Positions 44,486 through 54,095 are shown, counted from the first letter of the stretch. The stretch: DNA of 64,000 nucleotides from Rossellomorea vietnamensis (GCF_001305855.1 NZ_LIXZ01000008.1:62001-126000), one strand, 5' to 3'. Made by a program: numbers and translations. Notes: generated from the letters alone by a model not told the origin.

Positions 44486-46660
44486 ATGAGAAAGATTATA
44501 ATCGTATCACTACTACTATTTGTGTTCGGGTTTAGTGCAGAAGTACACGCCGGTGAGAATGAAGTAGAGCGTCTCGGAGGAAAGGACAGATTCGAAGTTG
44601 CGGTAAACGTTTCACAGAAAGGATGGAAAGACTCTCAAACGGTATACATAGTGAACTTCCTCGCCTTTGCCGATGCCTTGTCTGCCACTCCGTTAGCTTA
44701 CCAGTCAGATGCACCGATATTACTTACGCATGCCAATTCTTTAACTGGAGTGACAAAAGACGAACTCATCCGCCTGCATGCCACTAAGGTGGTCATTATC
44801 GGGGGAACCGGAAGTATCTCTCAAAATATCGTAACAGAATTACAAAATATGGGTATTAGAGATATTCATAGAATCGGGGGAAAAGACAGATATGATGTAT
44901 CCGCCAATGTCGCAAACTATGTCCATTCCACAGATAAAGCCGTTATCGCAACGGGAATGACATTCGCCGATGCCCTGTCCGTGGCACCCTTCGCTGCAAG
45001 AAATGGTTACCCCATTCTTCTTACGAGAAAAAGTGACATCCCAGCACCCGTTACAGGTTATTTAAACAAGAAAAACTTCAGCTCCACCATCATCATGGGA
45101 GGTGAAGGAAGTGTAGGAAAAGAAGTGGCTTCGAAGCTGCCAAATCCGGAACGTCTCGGAGGATCCGACCGTTATGCTGTAGCAGCCAATTTAATCAGGG
45201 AAAAAAGTCTCCCATCAGAAAAAGCATATATAGCAACCGGCCTGTCCTTTGCAGACGCTCTTACCGGTTCCGTTCTGGCAGCGAAAGAAAACACACCCAT
45301 CCTCTTGACCAGACCCGACCGACTACCTGAAGATACGAAGGATATAATAGAAGAAAAGAACATACGGAATTACCTCATCTTAGGTGGCCCAGCATCTGTT
45401 TCGGAAGAAGTTCTGAATCCCTATTCTGATGCTTTGGTAATTGATAATCAGCATTCCATTGAAGGTTATACGACTAAACCAAGCTATTCTCCAGGTGAGA
45501 CCATCGAGTTTAAAGTTCATACTCTTCAACCCACCTTTTCCATAGATGTCAAAAGACTCGGAGCAAAAGATACAGCCGTCTTTACAGATGCTGAAATCAA
45601 AGGAACAAAACAGAACTATCGAAAATACTCCTTCAAAAATGGAGCAGATTGGACGACCAGTTATTCACTTAAAGTTCCTGGGAACTGGACGAGCGGTATG
45701 TATGCAGCAAGAGTGTATGATGCTAGCGGCAAAGAGTTTTACATTATGTTCACCATCAAGAATGCAAGCAGCACAAAACCCAAACTTGCCGTACTTGCCA
45801 ATACCTTTACGTGGGAAGCATACAATATGTGGGGCGGGGCATCTTTTTATGGATATAAAGTAAATGATGGGACTGATCGTACCAATGCGCCAATCCTGAA
45901 TTTCCAACGACCAAACCCAAGGATTAATCCTTATGAAGACAGCATCCATCTCCCATACGCAGAAAAATTCCTGCTATCCTGGCTGGAGAAAAACGCCTAT
46001 ACATATGATGTAATCTCTGAGTATGACCTGCATCATAACCCTGGAATTCTTCAGGACTATGAAACTCTCGCCCTAAACTCGCACAGTGAATACTGGACTA
46101 CCCCTATGTATAATGGATTCGAATCTTTCGTGAAAAAGGGTGGAAATGTACTTAATCTTTCTGCTAACAGTATTTACTGGAAAGTGGCGGTCGAGGGAAA
46201 TCAAATTGAAGTGAGAAAGGATAAAGGATACCACACATTAACGAAAGAAAAAGGCGGACTCTGGAGAGACCTGGGAAGACCCGAATCAAAGTACTTAGGT
46301 GTAGCTTATAATTACTTGGGTTATGGAACCTATAAACCCTACAAAGTGGAAAAACCCAATCACTGGATTTTTAAAAACACGGGCTTGAAAACCGGAGATC
46401 TGATTGGGGAATCTGGAGTAAACGGCCGGGGGGCAGCCGGTGGGGAAACAGATAAAATCACCCCCTACACACCAAAGAACTTCGTTCGACTTGCTAAAGG
46501 CTTAAATCCAAATCTAGGCGGATCCGATATGATTTATTATGATACGCCGTCTGGTGGAGGAGTCTTCTCGGTAGGCTCCCTGACATTCACCGGGACCCTG
46601 GAATCAGATAAGGATATTTCTCAAATGGTTAAAAATATTTTGAATCACTTCAGTAAGTAA
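44486..46660 (+). CDS. Surface protein: three CWB2 repeats plus DMFase-beta-like domain
   Basis: This 724-residue protein is exported by a signal peptide (residues 1-22, cut near VHAG). Residues about 27-310 hold three cell-wall-binding repeat 2 modules (VERLGGKDRFEVAVNVS, IHRIGGKDRYDVSANVA, PERLGGSDRYAVAANLI), which attach proteins non-covalently to anionic wall polymers. A beta-sandwich linker follows (about 320-430). The C-terminal third (LAVLANTFTWEAYNMWGGASFYGY to VGSLTFTGTL) resembles the beta subunit of N,N-dimethylformamidase, an amidohydrolase-like fold. AGGGGGT lies before ATG 44486. Wall-anchored hydrolysis of an amide is a possibility; the substrate is unknown. Confidence 0.85.
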   Translation: MRKIIIVSLLLFVFGFSAEVHAGENEVERLGGKDRFEVAVNVSQKGWKDSQTVYIVNFLAFADALSATPLAYQSDAPILLTHANSLTGVTKDELIRLHATKVVIIGGTGSISQNIVTELQNMGIRDIHRIGGKDRYDVSANVANYVHSTDKAVIATGMTFADALSVAPFAARNGYPILLTRKSDIPAPVTGYLNKKNFSSTIIMGGEGSVGKEVASKLPNPERLGGSDRYAVAANLIREKSLPSEKAYIATGLSFADALTGSVLAAKENTPILLTRPDRLPEDTKDIIEEKNIRNYLILGGPASVSEEVLNPYSDALVIDNQHSIEGYTTKPSYSPGETIEFKVHTLQPTFSIDVKRLGAKDTAVFTDAEIKGTKQNYRKYSFKNGADWTTSYSLKVPGNWTSGMYAARVYDASGKEFYIMFTIKNASSTKPKLAVLANTFTWEAYNMWGGASFYGYKVNDGTDRTNAPILNFQRPNPRINPYEDSIHLPYAEKFLLSWLEKNAYTYDVISEYDLHHNPGILQDYETLALNSHSEYWTTPMYNGFESFVKKGGNVLNLSANSIYWKVAVEGNQIEVRKDKGYHTLTKEKGGLWRDLGRPESKYLGVAYNYLGYGTYKPYKVEKPNHWIFKNTGLKTGDLIGESGVNGRGAAGGETDKITPYTPKNFVRLAKGLNPNLGGSDMIYYDTPSGGGVFSVGSLTFTGTLESDKDISQMVKNILNHFSK

Positions 46661-46661
46661 A

Positions 46662-46702
46662 AAGATGAAAGAGAGTGCAGTTCTTGCACTCTCTTTCATC
46701 TT
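46662..46702. terminator. Bidirectional terminator
   Basis: AAGATGAAAGAGAGTGCA and TGCACTCTCTTTCATCTT are perfect 18-bp arms with a five-base loop, lying between the CWB2 gene and the convergent glycosyltransferase operon. Confidence 0.8.
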
Positions 46703-46750
46703 AATAACAGAATTGTATTTAGATAAGGATCCTCTCATCTGTCGTACGTA

Positions 46751-47716
46751 TCAGATGACCTCTCTTCTCTGATTGTGAGAACGCTCTTTCATATTAACCG
46801 TCTCTTTCACTATATAAATCGGCCGATTTTTACTTTCATCATAGATCCTCGCTATATACTCACCGACGATCCCCATCCCGAGAAGTTGAACCCCACTGAA
46901 GAACGTAATGGCCACCATGATGGATGCCCATCCTGTTTCCACTTCCCGCCCGAACAGCTTGATTGAAATGGCATAAACTAGGACTAAAAAGGAGACTAAC
47001 ACCGAAAAGAAGCCCAGAGTCATAACGATTTTTAATGGTTTGGTTGAAAATGCAATGATCCCATCTGAAGCAAATTTAATCATTTTCTTCAGCGGGTATT
47101 TCGTCTCTCCAGCAAACCGTTCATCCCGTTCATATTCTATGAAGGTTTGATTGAACCCCACCCAGGAAAACATCCCCCGGACGAACCGATTGCGCTCTGT
47201 CATGCTTTTGAACACATCCGCTGCTTTACGGTCAATGATCCTGAAATCCCCTGTATCTTTCGGGATATCTATATCTGACATATAGTTAAGGAATTTATAG
47301 AAATACTTTGCGGTGAGAAGTTTAAATTTCGTTTCGCCCGATCGCTTCTTCCGCTTCGCATATACAATTTCATACCCTTCCTTCCACTTGGCGATCAAAT
47401 CTGGAATCACCTCAGGAGGGTCCTGAAGATCTGCATCAATAATGACGATGGCATCTCCTTCAGCAAAATCCACACCCGCTGTAACGGCGGTTTGATGACC
47501 GAAATTCCGGGCGAAATTCACTATTTTTGCCTGGCTGTCACGATTCGCGATATCAGTGAGAATATCTAACGTCCTGTCCGTACTGCCGTCATTCACGAAA
47601 ATGAATTCATATCGTATTTTATTCTCCTGCATGACACGTTTCAGCCTGTCATAACACTCCTGCGCGACTTCTTCTTCATAATACATTGGGATGACAACCG
47701 ATATTAACTCTTTCAT
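46751..47716 (-). CDS. GtrB-type polyprenol-phosphate glycosyltransferase
   Basis: This 321-residue family-2 glycosyltransferase has an N-terminal GT-A domain (ISVVIPMYYEEEV, VNDGSTDRT, and the DxD-like IIDADLQDPPEVI) and two C-terminal membrane helices (about 228-255 and 265-290). It belongs to the GtrB/CsbB group that loads a sugar on undecaprenyl phosphate. I start at ATG 47716, five bases after GGAGG; the ORF's upstream TTG lies inside that ribosome site. It is 33 bases downstream of gtrA. The sugar is not determinable here. Confidence 0.92.
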   Translation of the reverse strand: MKELISVVIPMYYEEEVAQECYDRLKRVMQENKIRYEFIFVNDGSTDRTLDILTDIANRDSQAKIVNFARNFGHQTAVTAGVDFAEGDAIVIIDADLQDPPEVIPDLIAKWKEGYEIVYAKRKKRSGETKFKLLTAKYFYKFLNYMSDIDIPKDTGDFRIIDRKAADVFKSMTERNRFVRGMFSWVGFNQTFIEYERDERFAGETKYPLKKMIKFASDGIIAFSTKPLKIVMTLGFFSVLVSFLVLVYAISIKLFGREVETGWASIMVAITFFSGVQLLGMGIVGEYIARIYDESKNRPIYIVKETVNMKERSHNQRREVI

Positions 47717-47749
47717 TTTTTCCTCCAATAAAAATATTTCTCGTTCCTT

Positions 47750-48121
47750 TTAAGACGCCTGGTTGAATGTCCATTTATAATTAAGGATATAATTCAATCC
47801 CAAGCCGCAACCGACGGCAAATACATTAGCCAGTACGGGGTGTACCCCCAGTTGATGTACCAGAATGAACAAAGCAAGCGTGTTAAATCCAAGAGTCAGC
47901 AGATTCACTGCGAAGAACTTAACGAATACCCCAGCCTTTCCCGTTCGATCCTGAAAAACCCAATTCTTATTCCAATAGTAGCTATTTAAGACCCCTAAGA
48001 GGTATCCCAGTACATTTGCCACCAAGTAGTTTATTCCTATATAAACAAAGAGGGTGTAACTCCCTAAAGTGATTAAGGTGTTAAAGAACCCCACTGTCCC
48101 AAATTTGAGGAACATTTTCAT
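47750..48121 (-). CDS. GtrA-family flippase
   Basis: This 123-residue protein has four membrane helices and the GtrA signature FLKFGTVGFFNTLITLGSYTL and YYWNKNWVFQ near residue 50. GtrA flips the undecaprenyl-linked sugar made by GtrB to the outer membrane face. AAGGAAAAAAC precedes ATG 48121. It is the first gene of the leftward gtrA-gtrB operon, divergent from the GT-C gene. Confidence 0.93.
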   Translation of the reverse strand: MKMFLKFGTVGFFNTLITLGSYTLFVYIGINYLVANVLGYLLGVLNSYYWNKNWVFQDRTGKAGVFVKFFAVNLLTLGFNTLALFILVHQLGVHPVLANVFAVGCGLGLNYILNYKWTFNQAS

Positions 48122-48454
48122 AGTTGTTTTTTCCTTTCTTTACGCATCTTGCTGCAAACTAGTAAACTCACTCATGGTAATAAAATTCCACCCTAATACA
48201 ATACTTATCCATTTTAGTACAGTCATGGAATTTATAGAAAGCACTTGATTAAAGGTATCAAAATTTCCAATATATTTCAATGCTCTTAATAGTAAAAAAG
48301 TATTCTATCTAAACAAAACAAGAGGCAAAATAGAAATATATTCATCTTTTACAGGGAGATATATTTACCAAATTAACATAAGATGGTAACCTACTATATG
48401 CTGAAGTTTTTTTCAAAAGCTACTCGATTTCTATGATTTACAAGGAGGTACACC
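48122..48454. other. Divergent promoter region of Gtr set
   Basis: About 330 AT-rich bases between gtrA and the GT-C gene. It must hold both promoters, but I could not assign confident -35/-10 pairs. Confidence 0.4.
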
Positions 48455-49939
48455 ATGGGAGCGCAATTCGTTCAATTTTTACATAGATTCATTTACATTC
48501 TATTCTTTTCACTGATACTATTTCTAGTCGGCCTGAACGTCTTTATGAGCAGAGGGTACAGCACTATAAGTCAGGAAACACCCCATTACTTTAATATCAT
48601 CACATTATTCCTAGCGATCATCATTTCGTTAATTCTATTCCTATGCAGAAATCATATAACCAGGTTTATTGAGAAACTGCCAACATTCGCAACTGTTTTC
48701 ACCTTATTGGGAGTAAGTGTGGTACTGCAAACCGTTGTTATACGTGAATTATCTGTTACCCCATCCTGGGACTTCGGGGCGGTTGTAAACAGTGCTAAGT
48801 TGTTTGTGGAGAGCGGTGAGATGAGTGAGTATTTCTCCCTTTACCCAAATAATATTTTACTTGCCTGCATATTGGCGCTGATCGGGAATATCTTCACCCC
48901 TGAACTCCTCACGTTTCAGGTATTTAATGTCATTGTCATTACCTTAAGCCAATACTTAATCTATCGAATTGCTACTAAGGTGGCAGGAGCACCCGTTGGG
49001 ATTGTCAGTTTACTAGTCAGTGTCCTTTTCTTTCCTTATATCTTTTTTGCACCTATCGTCTATACAGATACGATTTCACTCATCTTTTTACTTCTTCCAC
49101 TGCATATTTTAGTAGATAAGAACGGGGATTTTAGAGGAAATATTTTTATTGTTTCAATGGCATCTATCCTATTCTCATTCGGGATGCTACTAAAAGGGTC
49201 ACTTGTGATCTTTGTCATTGCTATTGCCATCGTACTTTTTCTTTATCAAAAGAAATGGAGGAAGCTCTATTTTATTATTCCGCTCCTCGTCCTATTGATT
49301 GTCAAATCGTTATTTAACAGTGCGATTTATCATTACGGGATCCTTGATAAGGCCATGGTCGAGGAAAAAAGTATGCCAGTCACACACTGGATCGTGATGG
49401 GACAAAACAAAAATAAGCTGGGTAAGTACGCTGAGGATGATGTCGTATGGACGAAGGAGTTATTAACGAAGTATCCAAGAGAAACCGTTTCTCAAATCCA
49501 CTATCAAGAGCTTAAAAACCGGATCTCAGAAAAGGGGATAAAGGGGAACATCGCATTTAACATTGAAAAGATCGGTCATACATGGACAGACGGAACCTAT
49601 TACTCATTAAATAAACTGAGAAGGATACCAGACCACCCAGAGCATTTCACTCATCTGACTACAGACACGCCAGGTCATTTGATCCAAGGGCATGCAAGGG
49701 TTCAGCATCTCATGCTGCTGATAGGATTGCTTTTATTCTTAAGATTAAAGAATAAGGACTCCTTTACTACCTTTTCCATGCTTTCGGTCATTGGTTTCTT
49801 TCTTTTCTTTATTATATGGGAAACACGGTCCAGGTATTTGGTTAGTTTGACTCCTTTGATGATTATAGTGAGTTGTATGGGGTACTTAAAGGGACTGGGG
49901 ATTGAAACTCTGCTTTATAAGAAATCTAAAATAAAGTAG
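48455..49939 (+). CDS. GT-C membrane glycosyltransferase (GtrC-like partner)
   Basis: This 494-residue membrane protein has about eleven helices and extracellular loops of the polyprenol-sugar-dependent GT-C type (GT39/PMT-like), with a first loop RELSVTPSWDFGAVVNSAKLF that supplies the catalytic Asp. AAGGAGG lies before ATG 48455. Together with divergent gtrA and gtrB it completes a three-component glycosylation system: GtrB loads the carrier, GtrA flips it and this enzyme transfers the sugar to a surface acceptor such as teichoic acid. Acceptor identity is inference. Confidence 0.8.
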   Translation: MGAQFVQFLHRFIYILFFSLILFLVGLNVFMSRGYSTISQETPHYFNIITLFLAIIISLILFLCRNHITRFIEKLPTFATVFTLLGVSVVLQTVVIRELSVTPSWDFGAVVNSAKLFVESGEMSEYFSLYPNNILLACILALIGNIFTPELLTFQVFNVIVITLSQYLIYRIATKVAGAPVGIVSLLVSVLFFPYIFFAPIVYTDTISLIFLLLPLHILVDKNGDFRGNIFIVSMASILFSFGMLLKGSLVIFVIAIAIVLFLYQKKWRKLYFIIPLLVLLIVKSLFNSAIYHYGILDKAMVEEKSMPVTHWIVMGQNKNKLGKYAEDDVVWTKELLTKYPRETVSQIHYQELKNRISEKGIKGNIAFNIEKIGHTWTDGTYYSLNKLRRIPDHPEHFTHLTTDTPGHLIQGHARVQHLMLLIGLLLFLRLKNKDSFTTFSMLSVIGFFLFFIIWETRSRYLVSLTPLMIIVSCMGYLKGLGIETLLYKKSKIK

Positions 49940-49946
49940 TAAGATT

Positions 49947-50021
49947 ATCAATATAACCGTTCTTGAAAGTGATCAGAACAAAGTGACAGAACTGCTGAAA
50001 GAAAACATATCTGCGAACTGA
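49947..50021 (+). pseudogene. 3' remnant of an LCP-family gene
   Basis: Directly after the GT-C stop, the sequence reads TVLESDQNKVTELLKENISAN followed by TGA. It aligns residue by residue with the C-terminus of the intact LCP protein (TVPENEQDKVTEMLKENLAAS). No upstream LCP domain is present. The remnant keeps its own terminator at 50026-50058, like the intact gene. It therefore marks where most of a second LCP gene was deleted or replaced by the GT-C gene. Confidence 0.8.
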
Positions 50022-50025
50022 AAAA

Positions 50026-50058
50026 GGTTTTGGGAGAAGTGCTCTCCCAAAACCTTTT
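50026..50058 (+). terminator. Terminator inherited from the LCP remnant
   Basis: GGTTTTGGGAGA and TCTCCCAAAACC are perfect 12-bp arms followed by four T. It now ends the GT-C transcript. Confidence 0.85.
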
Positions 50059-50366
50059 ACTTTAGAAATAGTGGTTGATTCAAAGTAGCCTCCTCATAAG
50101 TGAATTCGTCCCTCTCCTCCACATTAAAAGAATTAAGAATTAGCGTAATCAGGGGTTGATCTCACGCTGTTAAGCGAGGAGTAATCTTTCAGTTGTCGAT
50201 TAAAAGAGGAAATTCCATATAGTTATCGTCAGTTCTTCAGGGCTTATCATGAAAATGTCCGAAAACCAAAGCAAGGCAAAGGTCGCTAACAGTATAGCCA
50301 CCTACACCCTTTTTACCATATTGATGCAGATAGTCAAATCGAAACCGTCCCCAATTAACTTTGTAA
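50059..50366. other. Intergenic stretch between GT-C and acyltransferase
   Basis: About 310 bases without a recognisable gene. It ends with a GAAACCGTCCCC repeat copy at 50341-50352 next to the convergent acyltransferase stop. Confidence 0.4.
50341..50352. repeat. Dispersed GAAACCGTCCCC element
   Basis: A copy of the GAACCGTCCCC family lying 15 bases beyond the stop of the minus-strand acyltransferase gene. Confidence 0.5.
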
Positions 50367-51515
50367 TCAATGATTTACTGTTCCTTTGATGCCTTTTGTT
50401 GTATTAGCTTTTTTCTTATTCCACTTTTTTGATAAAGCCTGTCCATATCGAATTGAACTCTTTTCCACAATTTTAAAAGATAAGGTAGAAACCCCAAATA
50501 TCACTGGTAACGAAATAATATAGATAATTGGTTGAGGTATGAAATCATGCAGAGCATAGAGAGTTGCTATCAGTATTGGTAGATGATAAAGATATAAACT
50601 ATAAGAAATTTCACCTAAGAACTTTATCGGTTTTTTTGACAGAAATACAGAAGCCCACTTTGCTGAGATTGAAACAACTATAAGTAACCCTGCACCAACA
50701 ACAATAAACCACTCCCGGAAAAATAGCCCTGTTTCTATTCTCAGAAAATAACCTAACCCAGTTTGTAAGGAATAAATACAAATTCCCGATACTAAGATTA
50801 GTAATTGGATTTTTAAACTGAATTTATTGAATATCTCTACTATAAATTCTTTGTTTATTGCTAACAGGGAACCAACTATAAAGAAAGCTGTGTAATGGAT
50901 TGTGTGTGCATACGAGGTTAGATATCCTTGTGAGACATCAAGCCCCGAAAAAGAAATAAGGGCTCCAGTTGTAGACAAGAGAATAGCCAGCAGAAGGGAT
51001 TGATACCACCTCGATTTGAGAACTAGCAAGACTACAAAAGGAAAGATAATTGAAATCCTCATCTCATGAACTAATGACCAAATAACAGGGTCGACAGCAT
51101 CAGTATTAAAATCACTAATTAGTAATAGATGATTTATTAAATCTGAAAAACTAAATTCTTTTTGCCAAAAATTTTGTATCCACCGTATATCTGCCTGTGT
51201 TCCTCGTTTAAACACTTTCATTATGGACAATGAAACAAAAATAGCTATCACATAAGGAATATAAATCCGCAGTATTCTTTTAACTAAATATAACCCGTAG
51301 TTAACCTTTTCGGTTTTCAGAAAAGGCAATGTCAGCACAAACCCACTCAACATAAAAAATAAGATGACCGCCTCATGACCTGCCCAAAAAATCCTGAAAG
51401 GTGAATACAGTAGTACTTTAGGTAAGGGTGGAAAAGTATTTAAGATATGACCGAATAAAACGGTTAAAGCAGCTAAACCTCTTAATGAATCAAGTTCACT
51501 AATTCTCTTTCGCAA
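50367..51515 (-). CDS. Acyltransferase-3 family membrane protein
   Basis: This 382-residue membrane O-acyltransferase has about ten helices, the N-terminal signature ELDSLRGLAALTVLFGHILN with the conserved His, and WSLVHEMRISIIFPFVVL mid-protein. It starts at TTG 51515, eight bases after GGAGG. It differs clearly from the acyltransferase at 43211. Position at the edge of the exopolysaccharide cluster suggests acetylation of the polymer or its repeat unit. Confidence 0.9.
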   Translation of the reverse strand: MRKRISELDSLRGLAALTVLFGHILNTFPPLPKVLLYSPFRIFWAGHEAVILFFMLSGFVLTLPFLKTEKVNYGLYLVKRILRIYIPYVIAIFVSLSIMKVFKRGTQADIRWIQNFWQKEFSFSDLINHLLLISDFNTDAVDPVIWSLVHEMRISIIFPFVVLLVLKSRWYQSLLLAILLSTTGALISFSGLDVSQGYLTSYAHTIHYTAFFIVGSLLAINKEFIVEIFNKFSLKIQLLILVSGICIYSLQTGLGYFLRIETGLFFREWFIVVGAGLLIVVSISAKWASVFLSKKPIKFLGEISYSLYLYHLPILIATLYALHDFIPQPIIYIISLPVIFGVSTLSFKIVEKSSIRYGQALSKKWNKKKANTTKGIKGTVNH

Positions 51516-51600
51516 CAGTTAATCCTCCGCTTGTATAATTTTATTTCAATAATTATAACATTAAAAATTCACATTTAGATTTTCATTCAAAATTTCACTT

Positions 51601-52125
51601 AAGCTTTTAATACATCTGCAAAACAACAAGCTATATCCCTAGGTCTACAATCTAATATTTTCATAGGGTCCTTCATTACCAGTGGCTTCCTCAAATGCCT
51701 TTAGAAGTTCTAAAACACTTGTACATTTCCCATTTACTAGATTTTAGATATGAACCCTCAGATAAAATCTGATAAATGAACATAATCCTATACACCTGTA
51801 CTATCAACAGTTAGATAATCATTCCCAAAAATTAAAATTCTTAAGTTCCCTTTTTAGCAGCCTATGTAATATAAGGGGTCAATTCAGGAATACTATTGGG
51901 TACTAAAATAGGATTAAGGTAAGATTGACGTTCTTTCTATTCTTATAATGGCTACTGCCTTCAAAGTATTTTCTTGGAGACAGTTTTTCAACGATAAATA
52001 TATTCTGTTACCAGAAATACTGGATAAACTCTCCCATATACGGTAATGATTTACCCAAAATAAATACTCCGAAGGAAATATTCCATATAGTTGGTCTGAG
52101 CAAGATATTTATGAAAGGATCGAGA
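51601..52125 (-). pseudogene. galE: Decayed UDP-glucose 4-epimerase (galE) gene
   Basis: Translating the minus strand in shifting frames recovers galE in order. YLAQTNYMEYFL matches the [13 protein letters not shown] segment, and ITVYG the ATVYG active-site region. YLNPI and VPNSIPELTPYIT correspond to YFNPI and [32 protein letters not shown] matches the signature GNDYxTxDGTGxRDYIHVxDL, with a stop replacing Arg. NLVNGKCTSVLELLKAFEEATG matches [22 protein letters not shown], and CRPRDIACCFADVLKA matches [17 protein letters not shown]. Multiple stops, frameshifts and small deletions make it non-functional. The N-terminal NAD loop was not found. An intact galE lies on the other side of the IS21 element. 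Confidence 0.8.
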
Positions 52126-52178
52126 AAAATAATATTCGATTACTTCAGTAACCATTCTAAGTATATGTGTCAACATTG

Positions 52179-52218
52179 ATTTAGGGGATATTGCCCCGAG
52201 GGGCAATATCCCCTAAAT
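52179..52218. repeat. Perfect 19-bp hairpin near IS21
   Basis: ATTTAGGGGATATTGCCCC and GGGGCAATATCCCCTAAAT pair perfectly around a two-base loop, with no T tract on either side. It lies just upstream of the decayed galE and 213 bases before the IS21 left end. It may be the end hairpin of another lost element. Confidence 0.6.
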
Positions 52219-52426
52219 CCCTTGCACCGCCCTTTTACTGATTATTTTCATCCTTTCATTTCAAAGATTGTTAAACCGGCAATTTGCTTTGATCATTGTT
52301 GATGAACTTGGAATATACCATTTACCACATTTTTTTTCATAAAAGCTGCTTCAATTCCCCCAAAAATTGAAACCTCCGGTTCTGATATTATTAGTGTCAT
52401 TTTTCAACTGCACCGCTGATTAAGTA

Positions 52427-52431
52427 CCAAG
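52427..52431. repeat. IS21 target-site duplication, left copy (CCAAG)
   Basis: CCAAG abuts the left end of the element and is repeated immediately after the right end at 55141-55145. Confidence 0.75.
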
Positions 52432-52547
52432 TGTGAACGCTAAACTAAAGTTAACACTTTTTGCTCATTAGAAATGAACACATTATATCACCTTCACTAG
52501 ACCTTCGGTATACTACTATTATTGGAGCATCTAGGGAGGCCAACGGA

Positions 52548-54095
52548 GTGAAAAAGTGGATGGCATATTCAAAAATACATGAACTAAGACAAAAAGGGTT
52601 TACTATTGCAGCTATAGCTAGAAAAGTAGGATTAAGTAGAAATACGGTTTACCAACATTTGAGTAAAAGTCCTAAAGAGTTCAGTGAGTGGTTACTAAAT
52701 CTATCTAATAGAGCAAAGAAACTAGATCAATACCATGATCTGATTCTCGAATGGTTAAAAGAACATCCAGATTTAACTGGCGCTCAGGTTCATGATTGGT
52801 TAAAAGAGAACTACGAGGGTTTTACTATTGGAGAAAGTACCGTTAGAAACTATGTAGCTGAGTTACGAGAACGATACTCGATACCAAAAGCATTGAACGT
52901 TAGAGAGTACCAAGTAGTTGAAGAAATGCCTATGGGAAAACAAGCTCAGGTGGATTTTGGGGAAGTTATCGTTCAGAGGAAAGATGGAGGAAGACAAAAG
53001 CTCTGGTTTATTGCATTTGTGTTATCTCACTCTCGATACAAATACACTGAATGGTTAGACAGACCTTTTACCACAAGAGACGTTATCCGGTGCCATGAGG
53101 CAGCCTTCCACTATTATGGCGGAAGACCAGAAGAACTTGTATATGATCAAGACCACTTAATTTCTGTAAGTGAGAACGCAGGAGATATTATTCTCACCAA
53201 GGAATTTCAAGCTTATCAGCAAATGAGGAAGTTCAGCATTTACCTATGCAGAAAGAGCGATCCAGAAACAAAAGGAAAGATTGAAAACGTAGTGAAATAT
53301 GTAAAATATAACTTTAGTAAAAACCGCGTCTATAGCTCACTGGAGATATGGAATGAACAAAGCCTCAAATGGCTTTCTAGAACGGGGAATTACAATGTAC
53401 ATAACACAACAAAAAAGAGACCCTTTGAAGTGCACGCCCTGGAAAAGCAACACTTACAAAAAGTCTCTACAGAGTTCTCTTTCGAGAATAACTATAAATT
53501 CAGTATAACAAGAAATATACGGAAGGACAATGTCATATCCTATCTGTCCAATCGTTATAGTGTTCCTGCCGGGACTTATCGTTCGAAGAGAAGCAATATA
53601 GCCTATCTCGACATTACAGACGAAAATAAATTGAATATTAGATTAACCCCTGACGGGGAAATCATCGCAACCCACACCCTGGCAGAAGGCAAAGGACAGC
53701 TGCTTCTGGATAAGAATCATAAGCGAAAGCGATCAACAAAGTTAGCTGAGTGGGAAGTGGAAATCAGGAAAAACTTCAATAACCAAGATCAAATTAATGA
53801 ATTTTTAAGCGCCCTTAGAGAGCGTTATCCTCGCCATATGGGGGATCAACTGACAATTCTTTGGAACCTAATTCAGCAAGAAGGAGATTTAGTAAACCAA
53901 GCCTTAAATGTGGTCTTGGACTATAAGTTAACCAGTGCCAATGATTTTAGAGACATCGTATACTCTCTTAAAATAGAGGATAGAAATAATCCAGCTCCAA
54001 TTCAACAACAAGAGTCTCCCTATTCACATATAAATGCTTCTACCAGGAAGATAGAATCCTATATTGAGATCTTGAAAGGGGGTCATTCCGCATGA
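52548..54095 (+). CDS. istA: IS21 transposase IstA
   Basis: This 515-residue DDE transposase has an N-terminal HTH (IHELRQKGFTIAAIARKVGLS), an rve-type catalytic core with Asp in QAQVDFGEV, Asp in ELVYDQDHL and Glu in KGKIENVVKYVK, and a C-terminal beta-barrel-like domain. I start at GTG 52548, eight bases after GGGAGG; the longer frame from 52461 has no ribosome site and runs through the terminal repeat. The stop overlaps istB by four bases. Confidence 0.93.
   Translation: MKKWMAYSKIHELRQKGFTIAAIARKVGLSRNTVYQHLSKSPKEFSEWLLNLSNRAKKLDQYHDLILEWLKEHPDLTGAQVHDWLKENYEGFTIGESTVRNYVAELRERYSIPKALNVREYQVVEEMPMGKQAQVDFGEVIVQRKDGGRQKLWFIAFVLSHSRYKYTEWLDRPFTTRDVIRCHEAAFHYYGGRPEELVYDQDHLISVSENAGDIILTKEFQAYQQMRKFSIYLCRKSDPETKGKIENVVKYVKYNFSKNRVYSSLEIWNEQSLKWLSRTGNYNVHNTTKKRPFEVHALEKQHLQKVSTEFSFENNYKFSITRNIRKDNVISYLSNRYSVPAGTYRSKRSNIAYLDITDENKLNIRLTPDGEIIATHTLAEGKGQLLLDKNHKRKRSTKLAEWEVEIRKNFNNQDQINEFLSALRERYPRHMGDQLTILWNLIQQEGDLVNQALNVVLDYKLTSANDFRDIVYSLKIEDRNNPAPIQQQESPYSHINASTRKIESYIEILKGGHSA

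Noticed and set aside
51921..52151. Plus-strand 76-codon frame with two adjacent stops that at first looked like a decayed membrane protein
   Set aside because: The opposite strand reads as decayed galE through the same bases, which explains the apparent coding character better.
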